A DNA stretch of 64,000 bases from JAHDHW01 sp963793295 (GTDB taxonomy: Bacteria > Bacteroidota > Bacteroidia > Chitinophagales > Saprospiraceae). Below the pieces are notes generated by a model. It did no database searches. It was not told the DNA's origin and saw only the letters and a list, made by a program, of their open reading frames with translations. Both the position numbers and the translations under genes were made by a program. Location of the stretch: contig CAWBZX010000044.1 in NCBI GenBank assembly GCA_963793295.1, positions 31,368 to 95,367 on the forward strand, in the 5' to 3' direction. Below are positions 9,418-19,615 of the stretch, piece after piece. Numbering within the stretch: position 1 is the stretch's first letter; the number at the start of each line of letters is the position of its first letter.

Positions 9418-10170
9418 ATGAGTAAAAAGAGCATTTTAATTTTTTGCGCTGTACTGACTATCCTGAGTCTAATGGCCTTTGGAATTATTCAAAAGAGTGA
9501 TTCAGAAAAGGTATCAATTGGAAAACCAGACATTGAGCTATTTTTCAATATTGGTTCAAAGTTTGGGACCACCATCACAAAAGAAAAACTGCACAAGGCA
9601 ACTTCAGTCATAGATATTCTTCCAAAGGATACCGACTGGCCTTCTTACCCGATACAATCTGTGAATGTTACCGTCTTTCGCGGAACTACAGAGACGAGTG
9701 AGATGGGTAAACACCTGGCATTAAATACTGCTCAGCAGCAACTCTTACGAACACTTAATTATTCGGATTGCTTTTCATTCATAGCACCTTGCAAGGGCAA
9801 GCATAAGGACACTGGTGATCTTGAAACCTATGACCTGTTCTACCGGTTTACGGTTACCCCGGAGAAGGAAGCCCAATACTCCGGAGGTGATTTTGCACTT
9901 ATCAGATACCTGAAGAAAAAAAGCACAAAACAAGCCGAAAACGTAAAAGAAGATCAACTTGAAAGAGGCGCAGTGAATTTCACCATTTCAAAAACCGGAA
10001 CCATTACGAATGTCAATCTTGCCTCAACATCGGGTTACTCATCTCTTGATGAAGTGATGATCGAACTGATCACCACTTTGCCGGAAACATGGGAACCTGC
10101 CGAAAATTCTAAAGGAGAAAAAGTTGACCAGGAACTTGTATTTTCCTTCGGCGGCGGCGGCGGTTGCTAA
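9418..10170 (+). CDS. Membrane-anchored TonB C-terminal-domain-like protein (paralogue 2)
   Basis: I chose the ATG at 9418 because it aligns the N-terminus (MSKKSILIFCAVLTILSLMA) with paralogue 3; an ATG at 9379 would add 13 residues. One N-terminal membrane helix or uncleaved signal is followed by the shared TITKEKLHKATSVIDI motif. The TonB_C-like domain comes next (YSGGDFALIRYLKKK, then AVNFTISKTGTITNV, then WEPAENSKGEKVDQE). The tail is FGGGGGC. It is about 60% like paralogue 3 by eye, so the pair is a recent duplication. The function is unknown; the location is periplasmic, tethered to the inner membrane. Confidence 0.75.
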   Translation: MSKKSILIFCAVLTILSLMAFGIIQKSDSEKVSIGKPDIELFFNIGSKFGTTITKEKLHKATSVIDILPKDTDWPSYPIQSVNVTVFRGTTETSEMGKHLALNTAQQQLLRTLNYSDCFSFIAPCKGKHKDTGDLETYDLFYRFTVTPEKEAQYSGGDFALIRYLKKKSTKQAENVKEDQLERGAVNFTISKTGTITNVNLASTSGYSSLDEVMIELITTLPETWEPAENSKGEKVDQELVFSFGGGGGC

Positions 10171-10203
10171 ACGTATCACAAACTTTCATTTCAACATATA
10201 ATT

Positions 10204-10767
10204 ATGAAAAATATCATCTGTTTGTTCCTTTTATCTCTTACGGTTGCTTGCGCACAAAAAGAACTAGCTACTTCAACAGAACCAGCCATTCCAGTTTTGA
10301 ATGTAAGTATGTATGACTCCCCATTGATTGATAATGAGGCAGTGATCAATCATCCGTATGAGCTGGCTTTTGAGGTGGAGAAAACCGGAGAGGATCAATT
10401 CACTATGATCACCACGATGAAGCTGTTTGGTGGCAGCTTTTACGTTTCTCCACATTCGAAACGCGACTTTAAAGGAAAGTTCACCATCGAAATTGCACCC
10501 AACGAAAACCTTAAACTAGGAAGCGATTTCATAGAAACACCTCGCTCCAAAGAGGTGATTGACCCACATCCATTTGTTGATGGTCCGGTAAACTGGGTAA
10601 AAGAAGACACCAGATACGAATACCAGTTAACCGCAATATCTAAGGAGGATTTTGATATTGGCGGAAAGATTTTTTTCACCATTGAACCAAAGTGCACGTT
10701 GGAGGAGATTCCCGTCATGTTCAAGTACAGGTCAGGGGTCCTAACAATCGAGAAATGGAAGTGTTGA
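10204..10767 (+). CDS. Putative lipoprotein between the TonB_C paralogues
   Basis: 187 residues starting with a lipoprotein signal (MKNIICLFLLSLTVAC, lipidated Cys16). The mature part is beta-rich, with no motif I can name. It lies 33 bases after paralogue 2 and 57 before paralogue 3, on the same strand, so all four genes are probably one transcript. The role is unknown, and its only clue is this conserved-looking neighbourhood. Confidence 0.7.
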   Translation: MKNIICLFLLSLTVACAQKELATSTEPAIPVLNVSMYDSPLIDNEAVINHPYELAFEVEKTGEDQFTMITTMKLFGGSFYVSPHSKRDFKGKFTIEIAPNENLKLGSDFIETPRSKEVIDPHPFVDGPVNWVKEDTRYEYQLTAISKEDFDIGGKIFFTIEPKCTLEEIPVMFKYRSGVLTIEKWKC

Positions 10768-10824
10768 AAATGATTTCTTCGATATCAACTTATAAAACGT
10801 TTCACCATTAATCCACAATAAAAA

Positions 10825-11553
10825 ATGAAAAAGAGCATCTTAATTTTTTGCACTGTACTTACAACCTTTAGTTTAATGGCTTTTGGTTATATAAATTGGA
10901 GCAATAACAAACAGGTTGATCTCGACTTGGTTTACAATGTAGATTCCAGGTTTATGGCAACCATTACCAAAGAAGATCTGCACAAGGCTACATCTGTCCT
11001 TGATATTGTTCCAAAGGAAGCAGAAGGCTGGTGGAAAGTATCCTTTCAAACCGTGACGGTTGCTGTCCTTCAAGACGACGACGAAATACGTGAAATAGGA
11101 GATGATAAGGAACTCAATGCTGCCCAAATCAAGCTTTTGCAATCCACTGATTACTCAACTAATTTTTATATTAAGGCTCGCGGTAAAGACAAACATCCTG
11201 AAACCGGAAAAATAGAAGACTATGTGTATTACATCACCATTATTCCGGAAAAAGAAGCTGAATACAAAAGCGGTCACGATGCTCTCATTGCATACCTTAA
11301 AGAAAGCAGTAAAGAAAAAACGGCCATCATAAGTGAAGATAAACTGCAACCTGGTAAGGTGCATTTTACCATTACAAAAAATGGAGCTATTACGAATGTT
11401 AAATTAACAGAGACTTCGGGCTATCCTTCTGTAGATGAAGAGCTGATAAAAATCATTGCCAATATGCCGGAAAAGTGGGAACCAGCAGAAAATTCGAAAG
11501 GAGAAAAAGTTGACCAGGAATTTGTGTTTTTCTTTGGTAGACAAGGTTGCTAA
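10825..11553 (+). CDS. Membrane-anchored TonB C-terminal-domain-like protein (paralogue 3)
   Basis: 242 residues: N-terminal helix MKKSILIFCTVLTTFSLMAF, the shared TITKEDLHKATSVLDI motif, and a TonB_C-like domain (YKSGHDALIAYLKESS, then GKVHFTITKNGAITNV, then WEPAENSKGEKVDQEF) ending FGRQGC. It differs from paralogue 2 mainly in the middle third. It is the last gene of the four-gene set. No classical TonB linker is present. Confidence 0.75.
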   Translation: MKKSILIFCTVLTTFSLMAFGYINWSNNKQVDLDLVYNVDSRFMATITKEDLHKATSVLDIVPKEAEGWWKVSFQTVTVAVLQDDDEIREIGDDKELNAAQIKLLQSTDYSTNFYIKARGKDKHPETGKIEDYVYYITIIPEKEAEYKSGHDALIAYLKESSKEKTAIISEDKLQPGKVHFTITKNGAITNVKLTETSGYPSVDEELIKIIANMPEKWEPAENSKGEKVDQEFVFFFGRQGC

Positions 11554-11741
11554 ACAGGTAAAATATTTCTTTTGGGAACCTTTTTCGTGTAGATAAACGG
11601 TCCAACTGCATACATGCTCGTAGAACAAATATAGAAGTCTTTGAGAGTGTGGAGTTATACTTGCCTGGATAACCGGGTGAAACTTATCAAAGGAAGATAA
11701 GCCTCCAAATATTGGCCGTTTTCTGATTAAGGATGCTGCTT

Positions 11742-14357
11742 TTAACTCTTTATAAATTTTATAGTAACTACTTCTTCTGATGATTCGAGTTTTATCATAT
11801 AAAGACCATTTGGCAAGCCATTCAATCTAACTATAGTGTCCGTTGTTTCTATCCTTCCTGAAGACACTTTCTTTGCGCCTGTATCGTAGATAGTGTAAAT
11901 AGATCCTATCATTTTAGTGTCTGTTTCAATAAGTACAAACTCTCGGACAGGATTAGGGAATACTTTTATGCTATGATTAATTGGTTCTTCCAAGCCTACA
12001 ATGAGTACATTTATACAATCCGAAGTGTCTACACAATTTCCTTGGTTGACGACTACGGCATATTCACCACTCGCAGTAGGTGCAAACATTTGATTCGTTT
12101 GTTCAACAATTGGCGTTCCATCACTGCAATCAATCCATTGAAATGTGGAACTAAGCGTATCTGCTAATGATTGTATCGTATTTTCTATTACTGAAACATT
12201 TGTATCTATCAGGCAAACAGTTATGCAAGCTGAAGTATCTACGCAATTGCCTTGGCTGACGACTACGGCATATTCACCACTTGTAATAGGTGTAAACATA
12301 TGACCCGTTTGATCATCAATTGGCGTTCCATCGCTGCAATCAATCCATTGAAATGTGGAACTAAGTGTATCTGCTAATGATTGTATCGTATTTTCTATTA
12401 CAAAAATATTTGTATCTACCTGGCAAACAGTAATACATTCTGAAGTGTCAAAACAAATTCCTTGGTTAACGATTACAGCATAATCTCCACTCGTAGTTGG
12501 TGTAAACAAATGGCCTGTTTGTCCGTCAATTAGTGTTGCGTCATTGCAATCAATCCATTGAAAGGTTGAGTTAAGTGTATCTGCCAGAGATTGTATCGTA
12601 CTCACAATGGTAATGACCTCCGTATTAATGCTTTCAGGGCAAACGGTTCTACACTCGGAAGTCGTTGAACAATTACCATCAGTTATTATCACAGCGTATT
12701 CACCATTAATAGATGGCTCGAAAATTTGATAAACTTCCCCTTCGAGTATTGCTCCATTACTACAATCAATCCATTGGTAAGTAACGTTTGGTGAGTCTTC
12801 TGTTGCTTGAATCGTATTTGCATTAACAATTACATCAACATTCAAGGGGCAATAACTTATACATGCGGAAGTATCTAAACAGCTACCATTTGAAAGAATT
12901 ACTGCATAATCGCCACCGATATCCGGCGAAAATGATGAACTTTCTTCTCCGGCAATAACCGTCCCGTCATTACAATTAATCCATTGGAAAGTTGAGCTCA
13001 AGGCCGTTTCTAACGATTGAATCGTTTGCTCCTCCATTTCTAATTCTGTATTTACGCCACAAGGGCCTAGTTTTACAACCCAATAGTCATTACTCCCGTG
13101 ATTTCCTGATACATCGCCATTATTTGATTGAGTTTGGCCAGTAATAATGTAGCCATCCTCATCGGTTTGTTGAACAGAGAAAGCTGTCTCAGCATTAGAT
13201 CCACCCATTGATTTTTGCCAATCAATCTCACCTGTACTTGTTATTTTAACGATCCAAAAATCCTGACCTCCATGATTCCCTGTCACTTCACCCCAAGTAG
13301 ATTTAGAAGATCCGACCGCAATGTATCCACCATCGTTAGTTATTTGGATCGAGTGTGCTAAGTCATCATCAGTACCACCTATCGATTTTTGCCATTCGAT
13401 ATCTCCGTTAGTTGCCAGTTTAACAATCCAGTAATCCCATCCGCCGTGATTACCCGTTACATCTCCGTCCGTGGAACGGGCAAATCCTGCAACGACATAA
13501 GTTCCATCAGATGTTTGTCGCACCGAGTAAGCAACTTCATGATCCGTCCCGCCAAGTGACTTCTCCCATTCTATTTCTCCAATGTTTGACAGTTTCACCA
13601 CCCAATAATCATGAACAAAATTACCACCACCATGATTGCCAGTGACATCGCCATTTTGTGACTGAGATTTCCCGGCCACGATATATCCACCTTCGCTAGT
13701 CTGTTCTATGGAATATAAAAAATCGTCCTTTGAACCACCCAAAGATTTCTCCCATTCAAGGGCACCATCACTTGCAAGTTTGACCACCCAATAGTCATAG
13801 TCACCATGATTACCCGTAACATCGCCATTTTGTGAATCAGAAGCCCCACCTACTACATACCCACCATCACTCGTTTGGTAAATAGCGTAGGCATAATCGC
13901 TACCTGACCCGCCTAAAGATTTCTCCCACTCAATCATTCCATCGCTTGTAAGTTTGACCACCCAAAAATCAGTCGAGCCACGATGATCTGTGATTTGTCC
14001 ATCTTCTGAATCGGCCCGACCCGCTACAATATATCCACCATCACTAGTTTGTAAGATATCGCTTGCAATATCATGGTTAGTCCCTCCGTATGATTTTTCC
14101 CATTCAATGGTTCCATCATTTGCAAGTTTGACCACCCAGTAATCCATCCATCCATGATTTACCGTTACGTCACCGTCTGTAGATCGTGACACTCCAGCTA
14201 CGATATATCCGCCATCAGCTGTTTGCTCCACATCATTTGCAGCATCTGAATCTGTGCCGCCCAAGGTTGTTTGCCATTCAATATTTGGTTGGGCAACAAG
14301 AGTAACTATTGCAAAAAGATTAGTTGCTACAAATAAAATTAATTTATTAAGATACAT
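11742..14357 (-). CDS. T9SS cargo with seven propeller-like and five Cys-rich repeats
   Basis: 871 residues. After a signal peptide (cleavage near residue 22) come seven repeats of about 57 residues with the pattern IEWEKSLGG, then QTSDGGYIVAG, then DGDVTGNHG, then DYWVVKL. The count of seven suggests a seven-bladed beta-propeller. Residues about 430-790 hold five repeats of about 70 residues (TFQWIDCNDGT, then SGEYAVIV, then CVDTSACI) with paired cysteines, probably Ig-like modules. The C-terminus (KVFPNPVREFVLI, then GLPNGLYMIKLES) is a type A T9SS sorting domain. The protein should be exported across the outer membrane and attached to the surface or released. Ligand unknown. Confidence 0.88.
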   Translation of the reverse strand: MYLNKLILFVATNLFAIVTLVAQPNIEWQTTLGGTDSDAANDVEQTADGGYIVAGVSRSTDGDVTVNHGWMDYWVVKLANDGTIEWEKSYGGTNHDIASDILQTSDGGYIVAGRADSEDGQITDHRGSTDFWVVKLTSDGMIEWEKSLGGSGSDYAYAIYQTSDGGYVVGGASDSQNGDVTGNHGDYDYWVVKLASDGALEWEKSLGGSKDDFLYSIEQTSEGGYIVAGKSQSQNGDVTGNHGGGNFVHDYWVVKLSNIGEIEWEKSLGGTDHEVAYSVRQTSDGTYVVAGFARSTDGDVTGNHGGWDYWIVKLATNGDIEWQKSIGGTDDDLAHSIQITNDGGYIAVGSSKSTWGEVTGNHGGQDFWIVKITSTGEIDWQKSMGGSNAETAFSVQQTDEDGYIITGQTQSNNGDVSGNHGSNDYWVVKLGPCGVNTELEMEEQTIQSLETALSSTFQWINCNDGTVIAGEESSSFSPDIGGDYAVILSNGSCLDTSACISYCPLNVDVIVNANTIQATEDSPNVTYQWIDCSNGAILEGEVYQIFEPSINGEYAVIITDGNCSTTSECRTVCPESINTEVITIVSTIQSLADTLNSTFQWIDCNDATLIDGQTGHLFTPTTSGDYAVIVNQGICFDTSECITVCQVDTNIFVIENTIQSLADTLSSTFQWIDCSDGTPIDDQTGHMFTPITSGEYAVVVSQGNCVDTSACITVCLIDTNVSVIENTIQSLADTLSSTFQWIDCSDGTPIVEQTNQMFAPTASGEYAVVVNQGNCVDTSDCINVLIVGLEEPINHSIKVFPNPVREFVLIETDTKMIGSIYTIYDTGAKKVSSGRIETTDTIVRLNGLPNGLYMIKLESSEEVVTIKFIKS

Positions 14358-15069
14358 GATTGTAAAATTACATTAATAAAATTATAACAGCACTTTTGAT
14401 ACTCTATTTTAGTCGAAGTCAATACCTATTTTTTGAAACAAATACACTACTTTTTCACAACCTCGAAACTATCTTGTTATTTTGTAAGTTTTTTCCAACA
14501 GATTGAAGGCCAAAAGTCCATTTCCCGTTTTTTACTTACAGCCAATAAAGAATCACAAGAACATATTTAGGAATTTAAAAATAGCAGTGAAATATAAAAG
14601 AAATGAAACAGAGTTTCACACTATATTTATATATTCACATCCATAAACACATCATAATTTTTACATAAAATCGAATCAAACAAATAAACACTTATACGAA
14701 GAAGGATGGTTCTGTTGCTACTGCCGGGGGAATTTATTCAAGTATAAAAGATATGAGTAAATGGGTCGTGATGCATCTGAATAATGGCGCTTATGGGGAC
14801 AGCCTGAACCAAACACTTATCCTAATTGGTAACGCTGGAAAAATTAGAATCAACTATCAAATAATGAAAAGCGGAAAATCAAAAATTGAAGAATTAATTG
14901 CTTACAATTGATTTGAAAAATTACCGTTCACACCAATGTAAAGCATTATCAAGAACAGGATATAATCTTTTCCATTAATTTACCCATTTGTAAAAAATTG
15001 ATTTTTATTTTTACATCTAAACTGGTACATCTAATTCCATTTTTAACTGAAAGCAACAAAAAATAAGAT
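14358..15069. other. Intergenic region with a gene remnant
   Basis: Leader regions of two divergent T9SS cargo genes. It holds the beta-lactamase-family fragment described separately; the rest has no recognisable content. Confidence 0.6.
14690..14830 (+). pseudogene. Fragment of a class C beta-lactamase-family serine hydrolase
   Basis: The frame reads KDGSVATAGGIYSSIKDMSK, then WVVMHLNNGAYGDSLNQTL. This is the well conserved AGGIYSS-x-KDMSKW segment of the serine beta-lactamase/penicillin-binding-protein-like family. Nothing recognisable of the gene remains on either side: no SxxK active site and no start. I take it as a relic of a deletion. Confidence 0.65.
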
Positions 15070-18000
15070 ATGAACAAGATTATCACTATCATTCTTTTTA
15101 CTTTTTCTTCTGTTTTCCTCTATGGGCAATTTGGAACGGAGAATATCATTTTTCAAAGTGAATTAGACGATCCTGCTTCCGTCCAATTGGCGGATTTTGA
15201 TGAAGACGGTGACTTGGATATTATTGCTGCGGTTCAAGAGAGTGATAAAGTGATCTGGTATCGCAATGAAGGGCAAGGACAATTTAGCGATTTTATGATT
15301 TTAAAAGATAATGCTAATGGAGTCACGAAAGCCTTCCCTGTTGATATTGACAATGATGGAGACCTTGATCTGATTACTGTTCGGGAAGATTTCTCTCCTA
15401 ATAAATTAGGTTGGTATGAAAACACCGATGGACAAGGCACTTTTTCAAGTGAGAACCAAATTGAAGCTTCGGTAAATGCTTATACGACAGTTGTAATCAA
15501 AGATCTCGATGGTGACGGCGATATGGATATCGTTTCGAATAGAGTCGGTTGGCAATTATATGCTTATTTCAATGTGGACGGATTAGGTGATTTTAGTCAA
15601 AAGATATACCTCAATGATCTTTCAGGATCTGCTTCGATCAATGGCATTGATGCCAACGATTTGGATGGCGACGGGGATACTGATATTGTATTTACTCGCG
15701 GAAACCAAAAGGAAGTCAGCTGGTTTGAAAACACAGATGGTGCGGGTGCTTTCGGTGATAAAAAAATAGCTCATTCTGACTCTGGCAATTCTTACCAAAA
15801 GTTAGTAGCAAAAGACATGGATGGCGACGGCGATAATGATATTCTTTTTTCTAATTTTTATGATGATATCAAACTTGGATGGTTGGAGAACTTAGATGGG
15901 CTAGGCAATTTTAGCGGTGAGCTTTCTATTTCTGAAGAATCGTTTCTCTCTTTATTGTTTTTAGAAGATTTGGACTTGGATGGTGATCTCGATATTTTGA
16001 CGACTTCAGACTTTAATTTGGTATGGTTTGAAAATACCAACGGACAGGGGCTTTATAGTTCCCCGATTACTATTCCGTTGCCGATGCAAAATGCGGACTT
16101 TATTGCAACAGGCGATTTGGATGGCGATGGTGATTTAGACTTAGCCACTCATTCTTTAAATGATGATGAAATTGCTTGGATGGAGAATGATGGCACCACC
16201 AATTTCACCGTCAAAAACACCCTCTTTACCGGAATAGATGGTGGAACGGAAGTTCATGCTTACGACTTCGATGGGGATAATGATTTGGATATTTTGTTTA
16301 GTTCGACTTTTAATGGAAAAATTATCTGGCAGGAAAACATCGATGGAGAAGCTAATATTTTAAAAACTCAAGTGATTACGACTACTGCTAATGATGTTAG
16401 AAATATCGCTGCCGATGACTTGGATGGAGATGGTGATTTAGATGTGTATGCCGCTTCTTATAATTTAGGTGGGGAAAAAATTACTTGGTATAAAAATATG
16501 GACGGACTAGGTACTTTTAGTGAAGAGATCATTATAGCAAATGATTTATTTAGAACAACTTCTGTTCATGCGGCTGATGTAGATGGCGATGGTGATTTGG
16601 ATATGTTTGGAGGGGCTTGGTTAACCGATGGATTGGTCATTTATAAAAATACTGATGGCTTAGGCAACTTTGATACTGGTACTGAAATTTCTTCTATTTC
16701 CGAAGGGGTCACTTCTATCCGAACATTTGATATAGATGGCGATAATGATTTGGATGTCGTCGCTTCCTTTTATTGGTCGGATGAAATTATTTGGTATGAA
16801 AACACCACAGGCGATGGCGACTTTGATACAGGAACCGTAATTTCAAATACAGCGGATGGCGCTCAATTTGTTTATCCTGCCGATTTGGATACGGATGGAG
16901 ATTTGGATCTCCTCGCTGCCAATGCTGTAGGCAATGAAATTGTTTGGTTCAAAAACTTAGATGGTGTAGGCACTTTTAGTCCAGCTCAAATAATCGCTAG
17001 TGTCGATAGCCCCAAGTCTGCCTTTGGTATTGATCTAGATGGAGATGGCGATTTGGATATTCTTAGTGCTTCTACTTTTGATGATAATATTAATTGGTTT
17101 GAAAATATAGATGGACTAGGCAACTTCGGCTCGCCAATTTCAATTGACAATAACTTTGATGGTGCTTATTATGCCATTGGAGAAGATGTTGATTCAGATG
17201 GTGATCCTGATATTTTGGCAGCAGCTCTAAGTGCAGATAAAATTTCTATTTATGAAAACTTTATAGACAACTCTTTGATAAAAGGTCAAGTCTTTTGGGA
17301 TGAAAATGAAAATGGCGTTTTAGACAATATGGAAATTGGGCTTAACCAGCAAATCGTTTCCCTTCAACCCAACACCACTTCTTGGTCAAGTGGTTCGGGG
17401 CTTTTTAATTTCCTGGTAACGGATGGCAATTACGATTTGACATGTATGTCAACTACAGGATGGGAATTTACGACAGACTCTACTGTGTCTGTTAACTATT
17501 CGAGTGCTAATGGAATACTAGTTCAAAATTTTGGATTGAAAGCGGCACAACCAACTTCAGCGGCAACTATTGATTTGACTTCAGCACCTACTCGCTGTAG
17601 TTTTGTTGTCCCTTTTTGGCTCAACTATGATAACACAGGCAATCAAAGCGCTAACGGAATAATTACTTTAAACCTAGATGATCTAGTTAATTTCCAAAGC
17701 GCAGACCCTATACCCAATCAAATCAATGGTAATGAATTAGTTTGGAATTTTGCAGATTTGGCACCTACTTATAATAATCGAATCAAGTTGTTTTTAGAAA
17801 TGCCCGATGTCAATAGCCTTGGCGAAACGATTGCTATGGGGTCTACAATTACATTGACCGATACGAATGGAAACAATATATTTACAAACGATCATCAATA
17901 CGAGTCCGTCATCAATTGCGCTTACGATCCTAATGATAAATTAGTCGATCCGCACTTTGAAGATTATGACAATTATACTTTGTTTGGAGATACTTTGGTC

Positions 18001-19068
18001 TATACGATTCGGTTTCAAAATACAGGAACAGATACTGCATTTAATATTCGTTTAGAGGACCAATTGGATCTTGATTTGGAATGGAGTACTTTTTCTCCTT
18101 TAGCTGGGAGTCATCCTTTCGAAGTGTATTTGGATGATAATGGCAAGTTGAAATTTTATTTTAGAGATATTCTTTTACCAGATGTCAATACCAACGAGGC
18201 GGCGAGTCATGGTTTTGTGAAATACCAAATCCTAACTAAAGATGGGATTTCCGAAAATACGATCATTGAAAATACGGCTGATATTTACTTTGACTTTAAT
18301 CCGCCCATTATGACCAATGTTGTTTCTAATATCATGATTTCGGAGTATCCAATAGACGCAGTGATCATTGATCCACTTTGTTTTGAAGGTATGGATGGTA
18401 GTATTAGCTTAAATTTTCCGCTAGGCGAATTTAATTATGTTTGGAATAATGGATCAACCGATCCAAATCTTTTTGGATTAGCAGCAGGAGACTATACCAT
18501 AACTATCACCGATGAAAGCGGACAGGAGGTTGCTGATTCTACTTTTACGCTTAATACGCCATCAGAAATAGAATTAATGACTTCAAGTACTCCTGCGACG
18601 GGTGGAAATATGGATGGTTCTGCGACTATTTTGCCAAGCGGAGGAATACCACCTTATACTTATGTTTGGGATACTCAACCTGTACAAACGACGGCTACTG
18701 CCACCAATCTTTTTCCCAATAATTATCAAGTCACGGTAACCGACTCTAACGGATGTACTCAAGTAGCAGAGGTTATTGTGGATGTTATGATTGGAACTAA
18801 CAATCTTTTATTAGATTGGAAATATAATGTTACCCCCAACCCTTCTTTGGGAAAAATACAGGTCGCCTTTAACTTTTCTGAAAATAAAAATTGGGAAATA
18901 AAGGTGTATAATTCTATTGGGGTATTGATTCAAAAAATTGAGTCACCCAAAGGAGGAACCGCCAAAGAAGAATTTTGGATCAATGATTTAACAAGCGGTA
19001 TTTACCATATTTCTTTAGAAGTTGATCACCACATTCAGGTGAAAAAAATAGTGGTGATTTCGAAATGA
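15070..19068 (+). CDS. Giant FG-GAP/VCBS repeat T9SS cargo protein
   Basis: 1332 residues with a signal peptide. Residues about 35-735 contain 14 FG-GAP/VCBS units, each with a calcium-loop of the type DLDGDGDLDI followed by WFEN; 14 fits two seven-bladed propellers. Then comes an SdrD-B-like segment (QVFWDENENGVLDNMEIGLN). It is followed by a conserved Ig-like region common in T9SS cargo (DTLVYTIRFQNTGTDTAFNI), a SprB-type repeat region (AAGDYTITITDESG) and a type A sorting domain (YNVTPNPSLGKIQVAF). It is expected to be secreted and surface-exposed, probably adhesive; the ligand is unknown. The stop overlaps the start of the next gene. Confidence 0.9.
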   Translation: MNKIITIILFTFSSVFLYGQFGTENIIFQSELDDPASVQLADFDEDGDLDIIAAVQESDKVIWYRNEGQGQFSDFMILKDNANGVTKAFPVDIDNDGDLDLITVREDFSPNKLGWYENTDGQGTFSSENQIEASVNAYTTVVIKDLDGDGDMDIVSNRVGWQLYAYFNVDGLGDFSQKIYLNDLSGSASINGIDANDLDGDGDTDIVFTRGNQKEVSWFENTDGAGAFGDKKIAHSDSGNSYQKLVAKDMDGDGDNDILFSNFYDDIKLGWLENLDGLGNFSGELSISEESFLSLLFLEDLDLDGDLDILTTSDFNLVWFENTNGQGLYSSPITIPLPMQNADFIATGDLDGDGDLDLATHSLNDDEIAWMENDGTTNFTVKNTLFTGIDGGTEVHAYDFDGDNDLDILFSSTFNGKIIWQENIDGEANILKTQVITTTANDVRNIAADDLDGDGDLDVYAASYNLGGEKITWYKNMDGLGTFSEEIIIANDLFRTTSVHAADVDGDGDLDMFGGAWLTDGLVIYKNTDGLGNFDTGTEISSISEGVTSIRTFDIDGDNDLDVVASFYWSDEIIWYENTTGDGDFDTGTVISNTADGAQFVYPADLDTDGDLDLLAANAVGNEIVWFKNLDGVGTFSPAQIIASVDSPKSAFGIDLDGDGDLDILSASTFDDNINWFENIDGLGNFGSPISIDNNFDGAYYAIGEDVDSDGDPDILAAALSADKISIYENFIDNSLIKGQVFWDENENGVLDNMEIGLNQQIVSLQPNTTSWSSGSGLFNFLVTDGNYDLTCMSTTGWEFTTDSTVSVNYSSANGILVQNFGLKAAQPTSAATIDLTSAPTRCSFVVPFWLNYDNTGNQSANGIITLNLDDLVNFQSADPIPNQINGNELVWNFADLAPTYNNRIKLFLEMPDVNSLGETIAMGSTITLTDTNGNNIFTNDHQYESVINCAYDPNDKLVDPHFEDYDNYTLFGDTLVYTIRFQNTGTDTAFNIRLEDQLDLDLEWSTFSPLAGSHPFEVYLDDNGKLKFYFRDILLPDVNTNEAASHGFVKYQILTKDGISENTIIENTADIYFDFNPPIMTNVVSNIMISEYPIDAVIIDPLCFEGMDGSISLNFPLGEFNYVWNNGSTDPNLFGLAAGDYTITITDESGQEVADSTFTLNTPSEIELMTSSTPATGGNMDGSATILPSGGIPPYTYVWDTQPVQTTATATNLFPNNYQVTVTDSNGCTQVAEVIVDVMIGTNNLLLDWKYNVTPNPSLGKIQVAFNFSENKNWEIKVYNSIGVLIQKIESPKGGTAKEEFWINDLTSGIYHISLEVDHHIQVKKIVVISK

Positions 19069-19514
19069 ATCAACGTCAAAATAAAATATACCAAGAGTCC
19101 AAGAATTTAACAGATTTGAAACTGTGCGAAAAATATGTCGCATTTGTTTCATCAGTATCACAAGAAACAATTCATAAAGGAAAAGGGTATTCTCAAGCAG
19201 AAAAGGATGAAGGACTTGTACTTATGAAGTTACTTGAAGAAAGGAAGATAAGTACAACTGAGGCAATTAAAATTGTACACGACCCAACTATAAGTCGAAA
19301 AAAAGGTAAAGAAGTGTTGAATAAAATGGCATATGATGGGATGAAAAACATTTCAATTGGTGGAATTCTTTTGTTGTTAGGAATTGGTTTGTCAAACAGC
19401 ACACCATTTTTATTTTATGGAGCTATCTTAATTGGTGGAATTCTTTTTCTAATTGGAGTTGGTAATTTGGCGAGTTACCTATATTTTAAGTTTGAATATC
19501 GAAATCAAAAATAA
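19065..19514 (+). CDS. Two-helix membrane protein translationally coupled to the FG-GAP protein
   Basis: 149 residues. The start ATG overlaps the previous stop (ATGA), so translation is probably coupled. The first 95 residues are charged and helical; two membrane helices lie at about 98-115 and 119-140, followed by a short basic tail. No domain is recognised. A coupled pair of an exported giant protein and a small membrane protein is unusual, but nothing else supports a shared function. Confidence 0.7.
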   Translation: MNQRQNKIYQESKNLTDLKLCEKYVAFVSSVSQETIHKGKGYSQAEKDEGLVLMKLLEERKISTTEAIKIVHDPTISRKKGKEVLNKMAYDGMKNISIGGILLLLGIGLSNSTPFLFYGAILIGGILFLIGVGNLASYLYFKFEYRNQK

Positions 19515-19552
19515 AATCGAAATTAATGATTCTTAAAATTGAATGTTAAATC

Positions 19553-19593
19553 TACAGTAACAATGGCTATTCGCTATGCCAGCGAGCCTAGTC
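19553..19593 (+). repeat. attC-like hairpin repeat, left arm only
   Basis: CAGTAACAATGGCTATTCG followed by CTATGCCAGCGAGCCTAGTC. Only the left arm remains; the right arm is absent and the next gene begins directly. Confidence 0.75.
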
Positions 19594-19615
19594 AAAGTAA
19601 TTGAAAAAAATAAAT

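Noticed and set aside
14987..15013. Promoter TTTG...TATTTTTA before the FG-GAP gene
   Set aside because: The spacing between the TTG and the -7-like box is 15 bases, not about 19, and the last base of the box is wrong.
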